Below are positions 1 to 6,126 of a DNA stretch of 7,101 nt, in pieces. The notes beneath the pieces are model-generated. The model searched no databases, was not told the DNA's origin, and saw only the letters and a list, made by a program, of their open reading frames with translations. Location: assembly GCA_003820635.1 (NCBI GenBank), contig RPOS01000008.1, positions 1 through 7,101 of the forward strand, given 5' to 3'. The stretch comes from Verrucomicrobiaceae bacterium (GTDB taxonomy: Bacteria > Verrucomicrobiota > Verrucomicrobiae > Verrucomicrobiales > Akkermansiaceae). Each line of letters begins with the position of its first letter. The stretch's first letter is position 1. A program made the position numbers and the translations under genes.

Positions 1-1
1 C

Positions 2-1636
2 TACATCGAGTCTGGCGGTAACTACAACGACATCACGCCTCTGCGGCTAACGGCTACGCTGACCAACCCCTTCACGGCTACGTTGGGCTCGTCAGTTATT
101 ACGGTGGCACATACAGCGCACGGAAGCGCTACGGGCGACTTTGTGACGTTCAGCGGGGCTGCCGGGCTGGGTGGCAATATTACTGCGGCTGTCTTGAACC
201 AAGAGTATCAAGTCACGGTTCTGGGGGTAAATAGCTACACAATTACGGTTGCGGCCACAGCAATCGCAGCAGACGTAACTGGCTCGCCGGGTGGCGGAGC
301 CGCTGTTTCCGCAGCCTACCAGATTGATTCAGGCCCAGCGTTCTCCGTGCCGTTGACAGGCTGGGGCGCAGGCTCTTGGGGTAGTGGGTCGTGGGGCCTT
401 ACGTCTGCAACGGATAGTATGCGCCTGTGGAGCCAGAATAACTTTGGCGAAGACCTGATCTTTAATCCACGCGGCGGCGGTATCTATTATTGGGATGCGT
501 CGAGCGGACTGACCTCTCGGGGTGTGGCTTTGTCGTCTCTGGCCGGCGCCTCCAGTGTGCCAACCATTGCCAACTTCATCTTCGTATCGGACATTAGCCG
601 GTTTGTATTCGCCTTCGGCACGACTGATTATCTGTCCGCTGCATTCGACCCGATGTTGGTGCGTTGGTCGGATCAAGAAAGTGCGGTGAATTGGACCCCG
701 GCAGTGACCAATCAGGCAGGCAGCGTGCGGCTGTCTCACGGCTCGGAGATCATCTCCTGCTTGCAATCCCGGCAGGAAGTTATCGTATGGACGGATTCGG
801 CGCTGTACGCGCTGCAATACCTTGGCGCTCCGGATGTGTGGGGATCGCAGCTCATGGGCGACAACCTTTCCATCGCAGGGCCAAACGCTACGGCGTTGGC
901 GAGCGGGGTGGTGTTTTGGATGGGCATCGACAAATTCTACAAATACGACGGTCGCGTTGAGACGCTTCGTTGTGATTTGCGCCAGTACATTTTTGATGAC
1001 TTTAACTCCCTGCAACGCGCACAGGTAGTGGCCGGCACTAACGAAGGCTTTAATGAAGTCTGGTGGTTTTATTGCAGCGAAAACTCGACGACCAATGACA
1101 GGTACGTTGTGTACAACTACGGCGAAGATATTTGGTACTACGGCACCATAGCACGCACCGCATGGATCGATAGCGGATTGCGATCACACCCTGTAGGAGC
1201 CACGTATCTGAACAACCTCGTCAATCACGAAGTAGGCGTAGACGACAATTCGACAGGCACGTTGGTAGCGATTGAGTCCTACATTACCTCTGCGGAATTT
1301 GACATCGACGACGGGCATAACTTCTCGTTTATCTATCGAATGTTGCCGGATGTGACCTTCCGAGGCTCTACAGCGGCCAGCCCCAACGCGACCATGTATT
1401 TGCTGCCAATGGCTAACTCCGGTTCTGGGTATAACAGCCCTACCTCGGTGGGCGGCAGCAACTCGGCAGTAGTTACGCGAATCGCTACGGTGCCAATTGA
1501 AGAGTTTACCGGGCAGGTGTATACCCGCGTTCGAGGCCGTCAGATGTCGATCAAGATGGAAAGCACCGGGCTAGGCGTGCAGTGGCAGCTTGGCTCTCCA
1601 CGGATAGATATTCGTCCTGATGGGAGGCGAGGTTAA
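2..1636 (+). CDS. Tail nozzle / DNA-stabilisation-like protein, 5' partial
   Basis: The frame is open from base 2, so the gene starts upstream; a TTG at 83 lies inside the coding sequence (the residues before it, YIESGGNYNDITPLR, fit the family) and is not a true start. The visible part is 544 residues. Residues about 29-105 (HTAHGSATGDFVTFSGA, then YTITV) resemble the small beta-barrel often annotated as an E1 FCCH domain in phage proteins. A WGxGS repeat (residues 120-132) leads into a long beta-rich region with WSDQE at 222, RLSHGSEI at 243 and GTNEGFNEVWWFYC at 345. The protein ends RIDIRPDGRRG. WSD...W plus aromatic beta strands recalls P22 gp10-like propellers that plug the portal and hold packaged DNA. 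That role is inferred from pattern and position; a more general virion structural role is the alternative. It overlaps the next gene by one base (TAATG). No antisense gene is credible here. Confidence 0.85.
   Translation, partial: YIESGGNYNDITPLRLTATLTNPFTATLGSSVITVAHTAHGSATGDFVTFSGAAGLGGNITAAVLNQEYQVTVLGVNSYTITVAATAIAADVTGSPGGGAAVSAAYQIDSGPAFSVPLTGWGAGSWGSGSWGLTSATDSMRLWSQNNFGEDLIFNPRGGGIYYWDASSGLTSRGVALSSLAGASSVPTIANFIFVSDISRFVFAFGTTDYLSAAFDPMLVRWSDQESAVNWTPAVTNQAGSVRLSHGSEIISCLQSRQEVIVWTDSALYALQYLGAPDVWGSQLMGDNLSIAGPNATALASGVVFWMGIDKFYKYDGRVETLRCDLRQYIFDDFNSLQRAQVVAGTNEGFNEVWWFYCSENSTTNDRYVVYNYGEDIWYYGTIARTAWIDSGLRSHPVGATYLNNLVNHEVGVDDNSTGTLVAIESYITSAEFDIDDGHNFSFIYRMLPDVTFRGSTAASPNATMYLLPMANSGSGYNSPTSVGGSNSAVVTRIATVPIEEFTGQVYTRVRGRQMSIKMESTGLGVQWQLGSPRIDIRPDGRRG
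359..397 (+). repeat. WGxGS pentapeptide tandem repeat
   Basis: The codons for residues 120-132 of the partial protein read GWGAGSWGSGSWG, a unit of five residues (15 bases) repeated about two and a half times. It sits at the boundary between the FCCH-like domain and the predicted propeller. Similar Gly/Trp turns occur at this point in related phage proteins as I remember them, so it is probably a structural linker or first strand and not a mobile repeat. Confidence 0.6.
1622..1627 (+). promoter_or_regulatory. Strong Shine-Dalgarno for gene 2
   Basis: GGGAGG lies in the last codons of the upstream gene, 8 bases before the ATG at 1636. It fixes that ATG as the start over the in-frame ATG at residue 8. 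Because stop and start overlap as TAATG, translation of gene 2 is probably coupled to gene 1. Confidence 0.75.
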
Positions 1637-3006
1637 TGGCACTTGTTGAAGCTCGCATGCCCGCTGTGCCCAGCCTGCCATTAGGCCCGGTGCAGTACGA
1701 CAGGCAATACGTTGACCAGCTTAATAACGTGCTGCGTCTGTACTTTAACCAGCTCAATCATGTAGTGGGGAGACTCGTGGCAAACCAAGGCCCATACGAA
1801 GTTTATTTTGGCGACGAAGGCGTCGATGCGTTTGGTCGGCTGCGGGTGAGCAACCCCTTCACTTTGTTTGATAGCCAAAACAGATACGCTATAGACAATC
1901 AGTTTGACACGTCGACAGCCACGGGGGGCACAGCAACCTATCTGAGCAATGAAAGCTCGGTGTCGTTGAATACAACCACCAGCTCAGGCAGCGAAGTAAT
2001 CCGCCAGACTTATCGCGTGTTTCCGTATCAACCCGGCAAGGGCCTGACGTTCCTTGGCACCTTTGTCATGGCGGCGCCGAAGACAAACTTGCGCCAGAGG
2101 GTAGGCTACTTCAATACAGCGAACGGCGCGTTCCTCCAGCAGAACGGCACTACAGTCTCGTTCGTCCTTCGGTCAAACTCTTTGCCGACACCGGGCACGC
2201 CAAGCGACGTTTGCACAGTCAATCAAGCCGACTGGAACGTGGATAAAATGGACGGCACAGGCCCAAGCGGGCGCGTGCTAGACCTGACCAAGAACCAGAT
2301 TCTGTACATGGACTTTGAGTGGCTGGGTACAGGGGATGTTCGCTGTGGATTTTATGTAGATGGCAGGCCGCAGATATGTCACATCTTCCACAACGACAAT
2401 ACACAGACTGCTGTGTATATGCAGACGGCCATCCTGCCGGTGCGATATGAAATCACCAATACGGGAGCGACCGGCTCGGCGTCGTCGATGAAACAGGTCT
2501 GCTCGACGGTTATCAGCGAGGGCGGCTACGAGGCAACATCAATTGACCATGTGGCGCGACGCACCACAGCATTGGGCACAATCAGCACAACATTCCTGCC
2601 GCTGGTCTCTATCCGGCTTGCGTCCACGGCGCTTGGCGCTGTTGTGTTGCCGAACCGAGTACAGGTGTTGCCGACGACCAACCAGAACTACGAAGTTGCG
2701 TTGTTTAAAAACGCGACGCTTACCGGCGCAAGCTATGCCGCAGTCAGTTCGGATGCCAACGTGGAGGCTGACGTAAGTGCCACGGCCATGACAGGAGGCA
2801 CCATCGTGCAAACGGACTACGTAACGACCAGCGGTAGTGGCGGAGCGGGGATTCTGGTAGCGCCCACCGGGTACAACTTTGACTTGCAGTTGGGCGTGTC
2901 GTTAGCGGGAGTGAGCGACATTTATACAGTCGGCATCCGAACAGTATCCGGTGCCACGACGGGCGATGCCGTAGGCTCGTTGTCGTTTTACGACCTGACT
3001 CAGTGA
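1636..3006 (+). CDS. Virion structural protein with FGRLRVSNP module (possible fibre or decoration protein)
   Basis: This is a complete 456-residue gene with a strong ribosome binding site. Residues about 16-49 (LPLGPVQYDRQYVDQL, then LRLYFNQL) look like a helical N-terminal anchor that I associate with small phage structural proteins. DAFGRLRVSNPFTLFDS at residues 64-80 is a recurrent motif of virion proteins in aquatic phages and cyanophages. A long beta-rich middle follows, with KGLTFLGTFVM, LRQRVGYF, MDFEWLG, RYEITNTG and CSTVISEGGYEA. The tail, from about residue 300 to the end at YDLTQ, is Thr/Ser/Gly/Ala-rich and may be a separate beta domain. No catalytic motif, signal peptide or membrane helix is visible. 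The position after a nozzle-like gene suits a tail or capsid-surface protein. The exact role, such as fibre, decoration or receptor binding, is not shown by the sequence. The TGA stop overlaps the ribosome binding site of gene 3. Confidence 0.85.
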   Translation: MALVEARMPAVPSLPLGPVQYDRQYVDQLNNVLRLYFNQLNHVVGRLVANQGPYEVYFGDEGVDAFGRLRVSNPFTLFDSQNRYAIDNQFDTSTATGGTATYLSNESSVSLNTTTSSGSEVIRQTYRVFPYQPGKGLTFLGTFVMAAPKTNLRQRVGYFNTANGAFLQQNGTTVSFVLRSNSLPTPGTPSDVCTVNQADWNVDKMDGTGPSGRVLDLTKNQILYMDFEWLGTGDVRCGFYVDGRPQICHIFHNDNTQTAVYMQTAILPVRYEITNTGATGSASSMKQVCSTVISEGGYEATSIDHVARRTTALGTISTTFLPLVSIRLASTALGAVVLPNRVQVLPTTNQNYEVALFKNATLTGASYAAVSSDANVEADVSATAMTGGTIVQTDYVTTSGSGGAGILVAPTGYNFDLQLGVSLAGVSDIYTVGIRTVSGATTGDAVGSLSFYDLTQ

Positions 3007-3016
3007 GGTAGATATG
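3002..3016 (+). promoter_or_regulatory. Gene 2/3 junction and ribosome binding site, near-copy of gene 4/5 junction
   Basis: AGTGAGGTAGATATG holds the TGA stop of gene 2, a GAGGT Shine-Dalgarno (3005-3009) overlapping that stop, and the ATG of gene 3 at 3014. The same 15 bases recur at 6959-6973 with one change (G to C inside the Shine-Dalgarno). The gap from stop to start is 7 bases in both places. Confidence 0.7.
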
Positions 3017-6000
3017 TCGGAATATGATGATGGCAGTGCGGAAAGACAAGCAGCCGCATATCGAGCAATGGGGTACGAGTGGGTAGAGGGCGGAGAAGGT
3101 GGAAGGTATCAATATACCGGACGATCTCTTCTGCCCCCGGTTGAGCCTCCTACATTACGTGTAACTCCGGGCATGACGGAAGCGCAATTACAAAAACTAA
3201 CAACACAAACTCCAATTACAAAAACTAGGGTTGTAGAAACTGGAGAAGGTGGGTATGAAGTTTATGATTACTACGACCCAGCAAGCCAAGCCAAGCAACT
3301 GTTGGCGCAGCCCGCACAAGTAAGCACCGACTATATTCGTAATAACTTTCCTTCATTGGCTCAGTTGCCCCAATCGGTGTTGAATCAAATGGGGCAAGAC
3401 TGGCGTACCGCATACGCGCACATCCATAAGATTTCGGAGCAAAGTTCTAGCGGCTGGTGGGGAGGTGCGGGCGGCAAAGAAGGGTTTGTTCCGGTGCCGA
3501 TAATAAATAGGGGGACTGGCCAACCAGAACTCCAGGTGGGCGGCAATGGTGAAATGTTTGCAGAGGCGTTGCCTTACGTCACCTACTCGCCAGAGTACGG
3601 GCTGGGAGTGCCAAAAGCGGGGATGCGCCCGTATGACAGCGGGTTTAGTTTCTTGGACTTTGTGGGCGCAGCGGCTCCGGGGATTGCGCTCTCAGCCATT
3701 TTAGGCCCGGCAGGGTTTGGGCTGTCTTTGCCTGCGGCTGGGGCGGTATCGGGGGGCTTTAATGCGCTACTGAATGACGGCAATGTGCTCAAGGGCGCAT
3801 TGACCGGAGGTGCCTTGGGCGGTCTCGGTCAGATGGCTACGCCTGCGATTAGCTCGGCAGTGGGTGCCACAGGGCTAACGGGTGCCGCAGCAGACGCGGT
3901 AAAAGCAGGAGCCTTGGCCGCAGGTAAAGCCGCAATTACGGGTGGCGATCCCTTGCAAGCTGCACTGGTGGCCGCAACGGGGGCCGGGGTCGGTAGCACT
4001 GTAGCAAGTGCAGATGCGCTGAAAGACCTTGACCCGACTGTTGCAAAGGCACTGACCGCAGCCGCATCTGGAGCGGCAAGGGCGGCAGTAGGCGGGGGCG
4101 ATCCGGTAACGGCGGCTCTGACAAGCGCAATTAACGTCGGAACAAAAGCGATAACCGGTGCAACTCCCGGGGCTACTGCAAGTGCACCCGCACCCACAAC
4201 ATCTACGCAAGATATTCTGTCGCAACTCGGCGCGCAAGAAACCGAGGCGCAACAATTACAACAAATCTTAGCCGATGCTGGCATTGCGCCTGAGCAACGA
4301 GGTTTGCTGGCGGGCGATTACAAACAAGAAGGCGTTGGCGATGTGTTGGCACGCGGAGCGGAATCAGCACTTGGTGCGTTGGTTCCGTCTGCACAAGCCT
4401 CTGGACAAGATCGAGTGGTATTGCCGCAACCTACGGAAGCAGGGGGCGCACAGCCTTCTGACTACAAATACTTCTTTGACGTAATGAGCAAAGGCGACCC
4501 GCAGGCTGCTTATGCGGGTTTATCTGCCGACGAAAAGGCAGCCGTAGATCGTGCGGGACAAGAGTTTCAGGCAAGTTCGGAAATCCGAAAAGGGGACTTG
4601 TTATCGGCATACAAATCCGGCGAACTCACGCCTACGGAGACTCCCACAGAATCGTGGATTGATCGCGGCATGCTGGGCGCAGAATCGCCAGCGTCAATGC
4701 CGGATATTCTGGAGATGCTGGAACAGCAGCAGGCACGACAGCAGTCGATGCAAAAAGCGGTATCTGAGTATTCCAAGCCGGAAAATGTGCAGCCGGACAT
4801 TCTCAATGTGCTGAACCGTCAGCAGGCGGATGCAGAGGCCGCAATTGCGGCGCTGGAGCAGGCGACCGGGCAGAAGATCACGGCGGGTGACGCGGATATT
4901 CTGGCGCGTTTGGCCGAGCAAGGCGCATCGCAACGCGAGATGGAAGCAGCCCTGCGCGGTGAGATCGGTGGGTTGGGCACGACCTTTGATCAGCGGCTTG
5001 CCGACATTCTGGCGCAACAAGGTACGGGCCAAGCCGAGATGGAAGCAGCCCTGCGCGGAGAGTTTCAAAGGCAGTTTGAGGCTGCGCGAGCTGCGGGGGC
5101 AACATCCGAGGCAGCTTTGCAGGGCGCTATTGCAGGGGTTGGCCAACAAGCAGCTGCCGCGAAACAAGCAGCAGACCAAACCGCTGCCGGGCAAGCAGAC
5201 ATTACCGCAAAGATCACAGCTACCGACCAGAAGCTCGCGGATTTTGCCGTTCAGACGGGCCAGAGTTTTGACGCAGTTAAAGCTCAGTTCAAGGCTGAGT
5301 TTGACGCAGCTCAAGCAGCCGGCAAATCTTCAGATGCAGCGCTACAAGCGGGTATTGATAAGGTCGGACAGACTGCCGCAGCTAATCAGAAAGCGACCGA
5401 TACTCAGCTCGGCCAACTTGGGGTAGATGTAAACGCGGTTAAGACCGGCCTAGGCCAGCTCGGAACGTCTACGACACAGCAGTTTGGTGACGTGAACGCT
5501 CGGATAACTGAGCTTCAACGGCAAGGGCTGACGCAATCTGAGGCCACTAACAAAGCGTTGTTGGAGCTATCGAGCGGGCAGGCGACGCTGGGGCAGCAAC
5601 AGGCCGCGCAAGCTGCCGCTGCTAAAGAAGCTGCTGCTCAAGCTGCTGCTAACCAGCAAGCTACTCAGACTCAGTTTGGCGACGTGAACGCTCGAATCGT
5701 AGCTTTGATGCGGCAAGGTGCGGACTACCAGACTGCCACTACACAAGCCCAAACGGAATTGAAGCAAGGGCAAGCGCAGCTCGGTACTAAGGTGGGTGAG
5801 CTGGGTACGAAAGTGGGGGATTTGGGAACTACGCTCGGCGGACAGATTGCCGGACTGGGGACTCAGCTAACTGCCGCTAAACAGCAAGCGGCACAAGCCC
5901 AACAGCAAGCCAACATGGGCACCTTGTTTGGATTACTCGGCGGATTCGGCGGACAACAAGCGGCTCCGCAGGCTGCGGCACCTGTGACCCCTGCTAACAT

Positions 6001-6124
6001 CGGGTATGTGTATGACATTGGAGGCAAAAGTATTTTTGCCAACCCGCAACAAGAGAAAGCCTTCGTTTCGCCTTATGCAGAAGGCGGCACTGTCGAAGAC
6101 CTGATGAAGATTTTGAGAGGATGA
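3014..6124 (+). CDS. Large repeat-rich internal / ejection or tape-measure-like virion protein
   Basis: The gene is complete at 1036 residues, started by ATG after GAGGT. No cysteine occurs anywhere. Residues 1-200 are a mixed globular region rich in Tyr and Trp. Residues about 210-385 are Gly/Ala-rich and hydrophobic (FSFLDFVGAAAPGIALSAIL), with repeats around GGDP that could enter a membrane. Residues about 400-960 are Ala/Gln-rich, low in aromatics and predicted coiled-coil, with DIL repeats, a 33-residue repeat, a 75-residue repeat, a 64-residue QFGDVNAR repeat and LGTKVG heptads at 923-952. A Gly-rich segment at 968-980 and a short conserved-looking end, IGYVYDIGGKSIFA to YAEGGTVEDLMKILRG, close it. 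P22 gp7/gp16/gp20 and T7 internal proteins have similar composition, and the gene follows a nozzle-like gene, so an ejected internal protein is favoured. A tape-measure-like scaffold is the alternative. It overlaps gene 4's frame at an ATGA. Confidence 0.8.
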   Translation: MSEYDDGSAERQAAAYRAMGYEWVEGGEGGRYQYTGRSLLPPVEPPTLRVTPGMTEAQLQKLTTQTPITKTRVVETGEGGYEVYDYYDPASQAKQLLAQPAQVSTDYIRNNFPSLAQLPQSVLNQMGQDWRTAYAHIHKISEQSSSGWWGGAGGKEGFVPVPIINRGTGQPELQVGGNGEMFAEALPYVTYSPEYGLGVPKAGMRPYDSGFSFLDFVGAAAPGIALSAILGPAGFGLSLPAAGAVSGGFNALLNDGNVLKGALTGGALGGLGQMATPAISSAVGATGLTGAAADAVKAGALAAGKAAITGGDPLQAALVAATGAGVGSTVASADALKDLDPTVAKALTAAASGAARAAVGGGDPVTAALTSAINVGTKAITGATPGATASAPAPTTSTQDILSQLGAQETEAQQLQQILADAGIAPEQRGLLAGDYKQEGVGDVLARGAESALGALVPSAQASGQDRVVLPQPTEAGGAQPSDYKYFFDVMSKGDPQAAYAGLSADEKAAVDRAGQEFQASSEIRKGDLLSAYKSGELTPTETPTESWIDRGMLGAESPASMPDILEMLEQQQARQQSMQKAVSEYSKPENVQPDILNVLNRQQADAEAAIAALEQATGQKITAGDADILARLAEQGASQREMEAALRGEIGGLGTTFDQRLADILAQQGTGQAEMEAALRGEFQRQFEAARAAGATSEAALQGAIAGVGQQAAAAKQAADQTAAGQADITAKITATDQKLADFAVQTGQSFDAVKAQFKAEFDAAQAAGKSSDAALQAGIDKVGQTAAANQKATDTQLGQLGVDVNAVKTGLGQLGTSTTQQFGDVNARITELQRQGLTQSEATNKALLELSSGQATLGQQQAAQAAAAKEAAAQAAANQQATQTQFGDVNARIVALMRQGADYQTATTQAQTELKQGQAQLGTKVGELGTKVGDLGTTLGGQIAGLGTQLTAAKQQAAQAQQQANMGTLFGLLGGFGGQQAAPQAAAPVTPANIGYVYDIGGKSIFANPQQEKAFVSPYAEGGTVEDLMKILRG
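3185..3227 (+). repeat. 15-base direct repeat read in two different frames
   Basis: CAATTACAAAAACTA occurs at 3185-3199 and again at 3213-3227, a perfect match at a spacing of 28 bases. Because 28 is not a multiple of three, the first copy codes QLQKL and the second PITKT. The surrounding 3180-3245 stretch is noticeably more AT-rich than the rest of the gene. Chance in an A-rich patch is possible; a small duplication is the alternative. Confidence 0.6.
3908..4147 (+). repeat. About 51-residue GGDP Ala/Gly repeat in gene 3
   Basis: Residues 305-318 and 356-369 both follow [KR]AA[IV]xGGDPxxAAL at an offset of 51 residues. A weaker related unit (NVLKGALTGG) lies upstream around residues 258-266, suggesting three copies. 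The block is hydrophobic and Gly/Ala-rich, and is a candidate for membrane-interacting or flexible packing segments. Confidence 0.6.
4700..5062 (+). repeat. DIL-headed coiled-coil repeats in gene 3
   Basis: Four units begin with Asp-Ile-Leu at residues 564, 595, 628 and 664, spaced 31, 33 and 36 residues, followed by Leu/Gln/Ala-rich helix (DILEMLEQQQ, DILNVLNRQQ, DILARLAEQG, DILAQQG). An isolated earlier unit, DILSQLGAQE, is at residue 400 (base 4211). The pattern suggests a helical repeat or bundle of units near 33 residues. The last two units share the near-identical DNA described separately. Confidence 0.7.
4937..5058 (+). repeat. 23-base perfect direct repeat (EMEAALRG)
   Basis: Bases 4937-4959 and 5036-5058 are identical over 23 bases, exactly 99 bases (33 codons) apart, and both code for EMEAALRG. 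Synonymous positions agree as well, so the duplication looks recent or is kept similar by recombination. The 36-residue spacing of the preceding DIL motifs shows a three-residue difference between the copies. Confidence 0.85.
5063..5395 (+). repeat. 75-residue-offset helical repeat in gene 3
   Basis: Residues 684-719 and 759-794 align without gaps, with about 20 of 36 positions identical by my count. Both run F..[QE]F[ED]AA[RQ]AAG, then S[ED]AALQ, then VGQ and an Ala-rich end. The DNA has diverged more than in the 23-base repeat, so this copy pair is probably older. Confidence 0.65.
5480..5785 (+). repeat. 64-residue QFGDVNAR repeat in gene 3
   Basis: Residues 823-860 and 887-924 align without gaps, about 23 of 38 identical by my count: QFGDVNARI, then L.RQG, then AT, then EL..GQA.LG. 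The first 23 bases of each copy (5480-5502 and 5672-5694) differ at only one synonymous base. The copies are 192 bases apart, which keeps the reading frame. Confidence 0.8.
5627..5650 (+). repeat. Tandem GCT codon tract (EAAAQAAA)
   Basis: Two adjacent 12-base units, GAAGCTGCTGCT and CAAGCTGCTGCT, differ at one base. Alanine here uses GCT almost only, unlike the mixed GCA/GCC/GCG around it. This is a likely replication-slippage site in the linker between the two QFGDVNAR copies. Confidence 0.7.
5780..5869 (+). repeat. Heptad repeats LGTKVGx
   Basis: Residues 923-952 read in sevens: LGTKVGE, LGTKVGD, LGTTLGG, QIAGLGT, then QL. Hydrophobic residues recur at the first and fifth places, as expected for a coiled coil, though the glycines make it unusual. 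A short oligomerisation segment is a reasonable reading. Confidence 0.65.
6115..6120 (+). promoter_or_regulatory. Shine-Dalgarno that decides the gene 4 start
   Basis: GAGAGG ends directly before an ATG at 6121 (no spacing) and 6 bases before a second in-frame ATG at 6127. Normal spacing favours 6127. The 6121 ATG forms an ATGA overlap with the gene 3 stop and could still be used by coupled re-initiation. Confidence 0.6.
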
Positions 6125-6126
6125 GC

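Noticed and set aside
329..1015. Minus-strand open frame of 228 codons under gene 1
   Set aside because: It is fully antisense to a well-supported beta-rich coding frame, its product is Arg/His/Pro-rich with no domain style, and no ribosome binding site stands out.
2703..2713. TTTAAAAAC as a possible -1 frameshift site in gene 2
   Set aside because: The codons are TTT AAA AAC, so the slippery heptamer is not in the required phase, and the gene has no truncated or extended partner frame nearby.
3185..3227. Repeat pair as start of a CRISPR array or attachment site
   Set aside because: There are only two copies of 15 bases with a 13-base gap, inside a continuous coding frame.
3829..4284. Minus-strand open frame of 151 codons, Ala/Pro-rich
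   Set aside because: It is the complement of GCN/GGN-rich codons of the Ala/Gly region in gene 3, with no independent start signal.
4694..5314. Minus-strand open frame of 206 codons under gene 3
   Set aside because: Reverse reading of Ala/Gln codons gives a Leu/Cys/Arg-rich product, as expected of a shadow frame; the plus-strand repeats show which frame is selected.
4830..5426. Plus-strand open frame of 198 codons in another frame of gene 3
   Set aside because: The product is almost all Arg/Gln/Pro/Leu and the repeat copies are conserved as gene 3 protein. Nothing supports a dual-coding gene.
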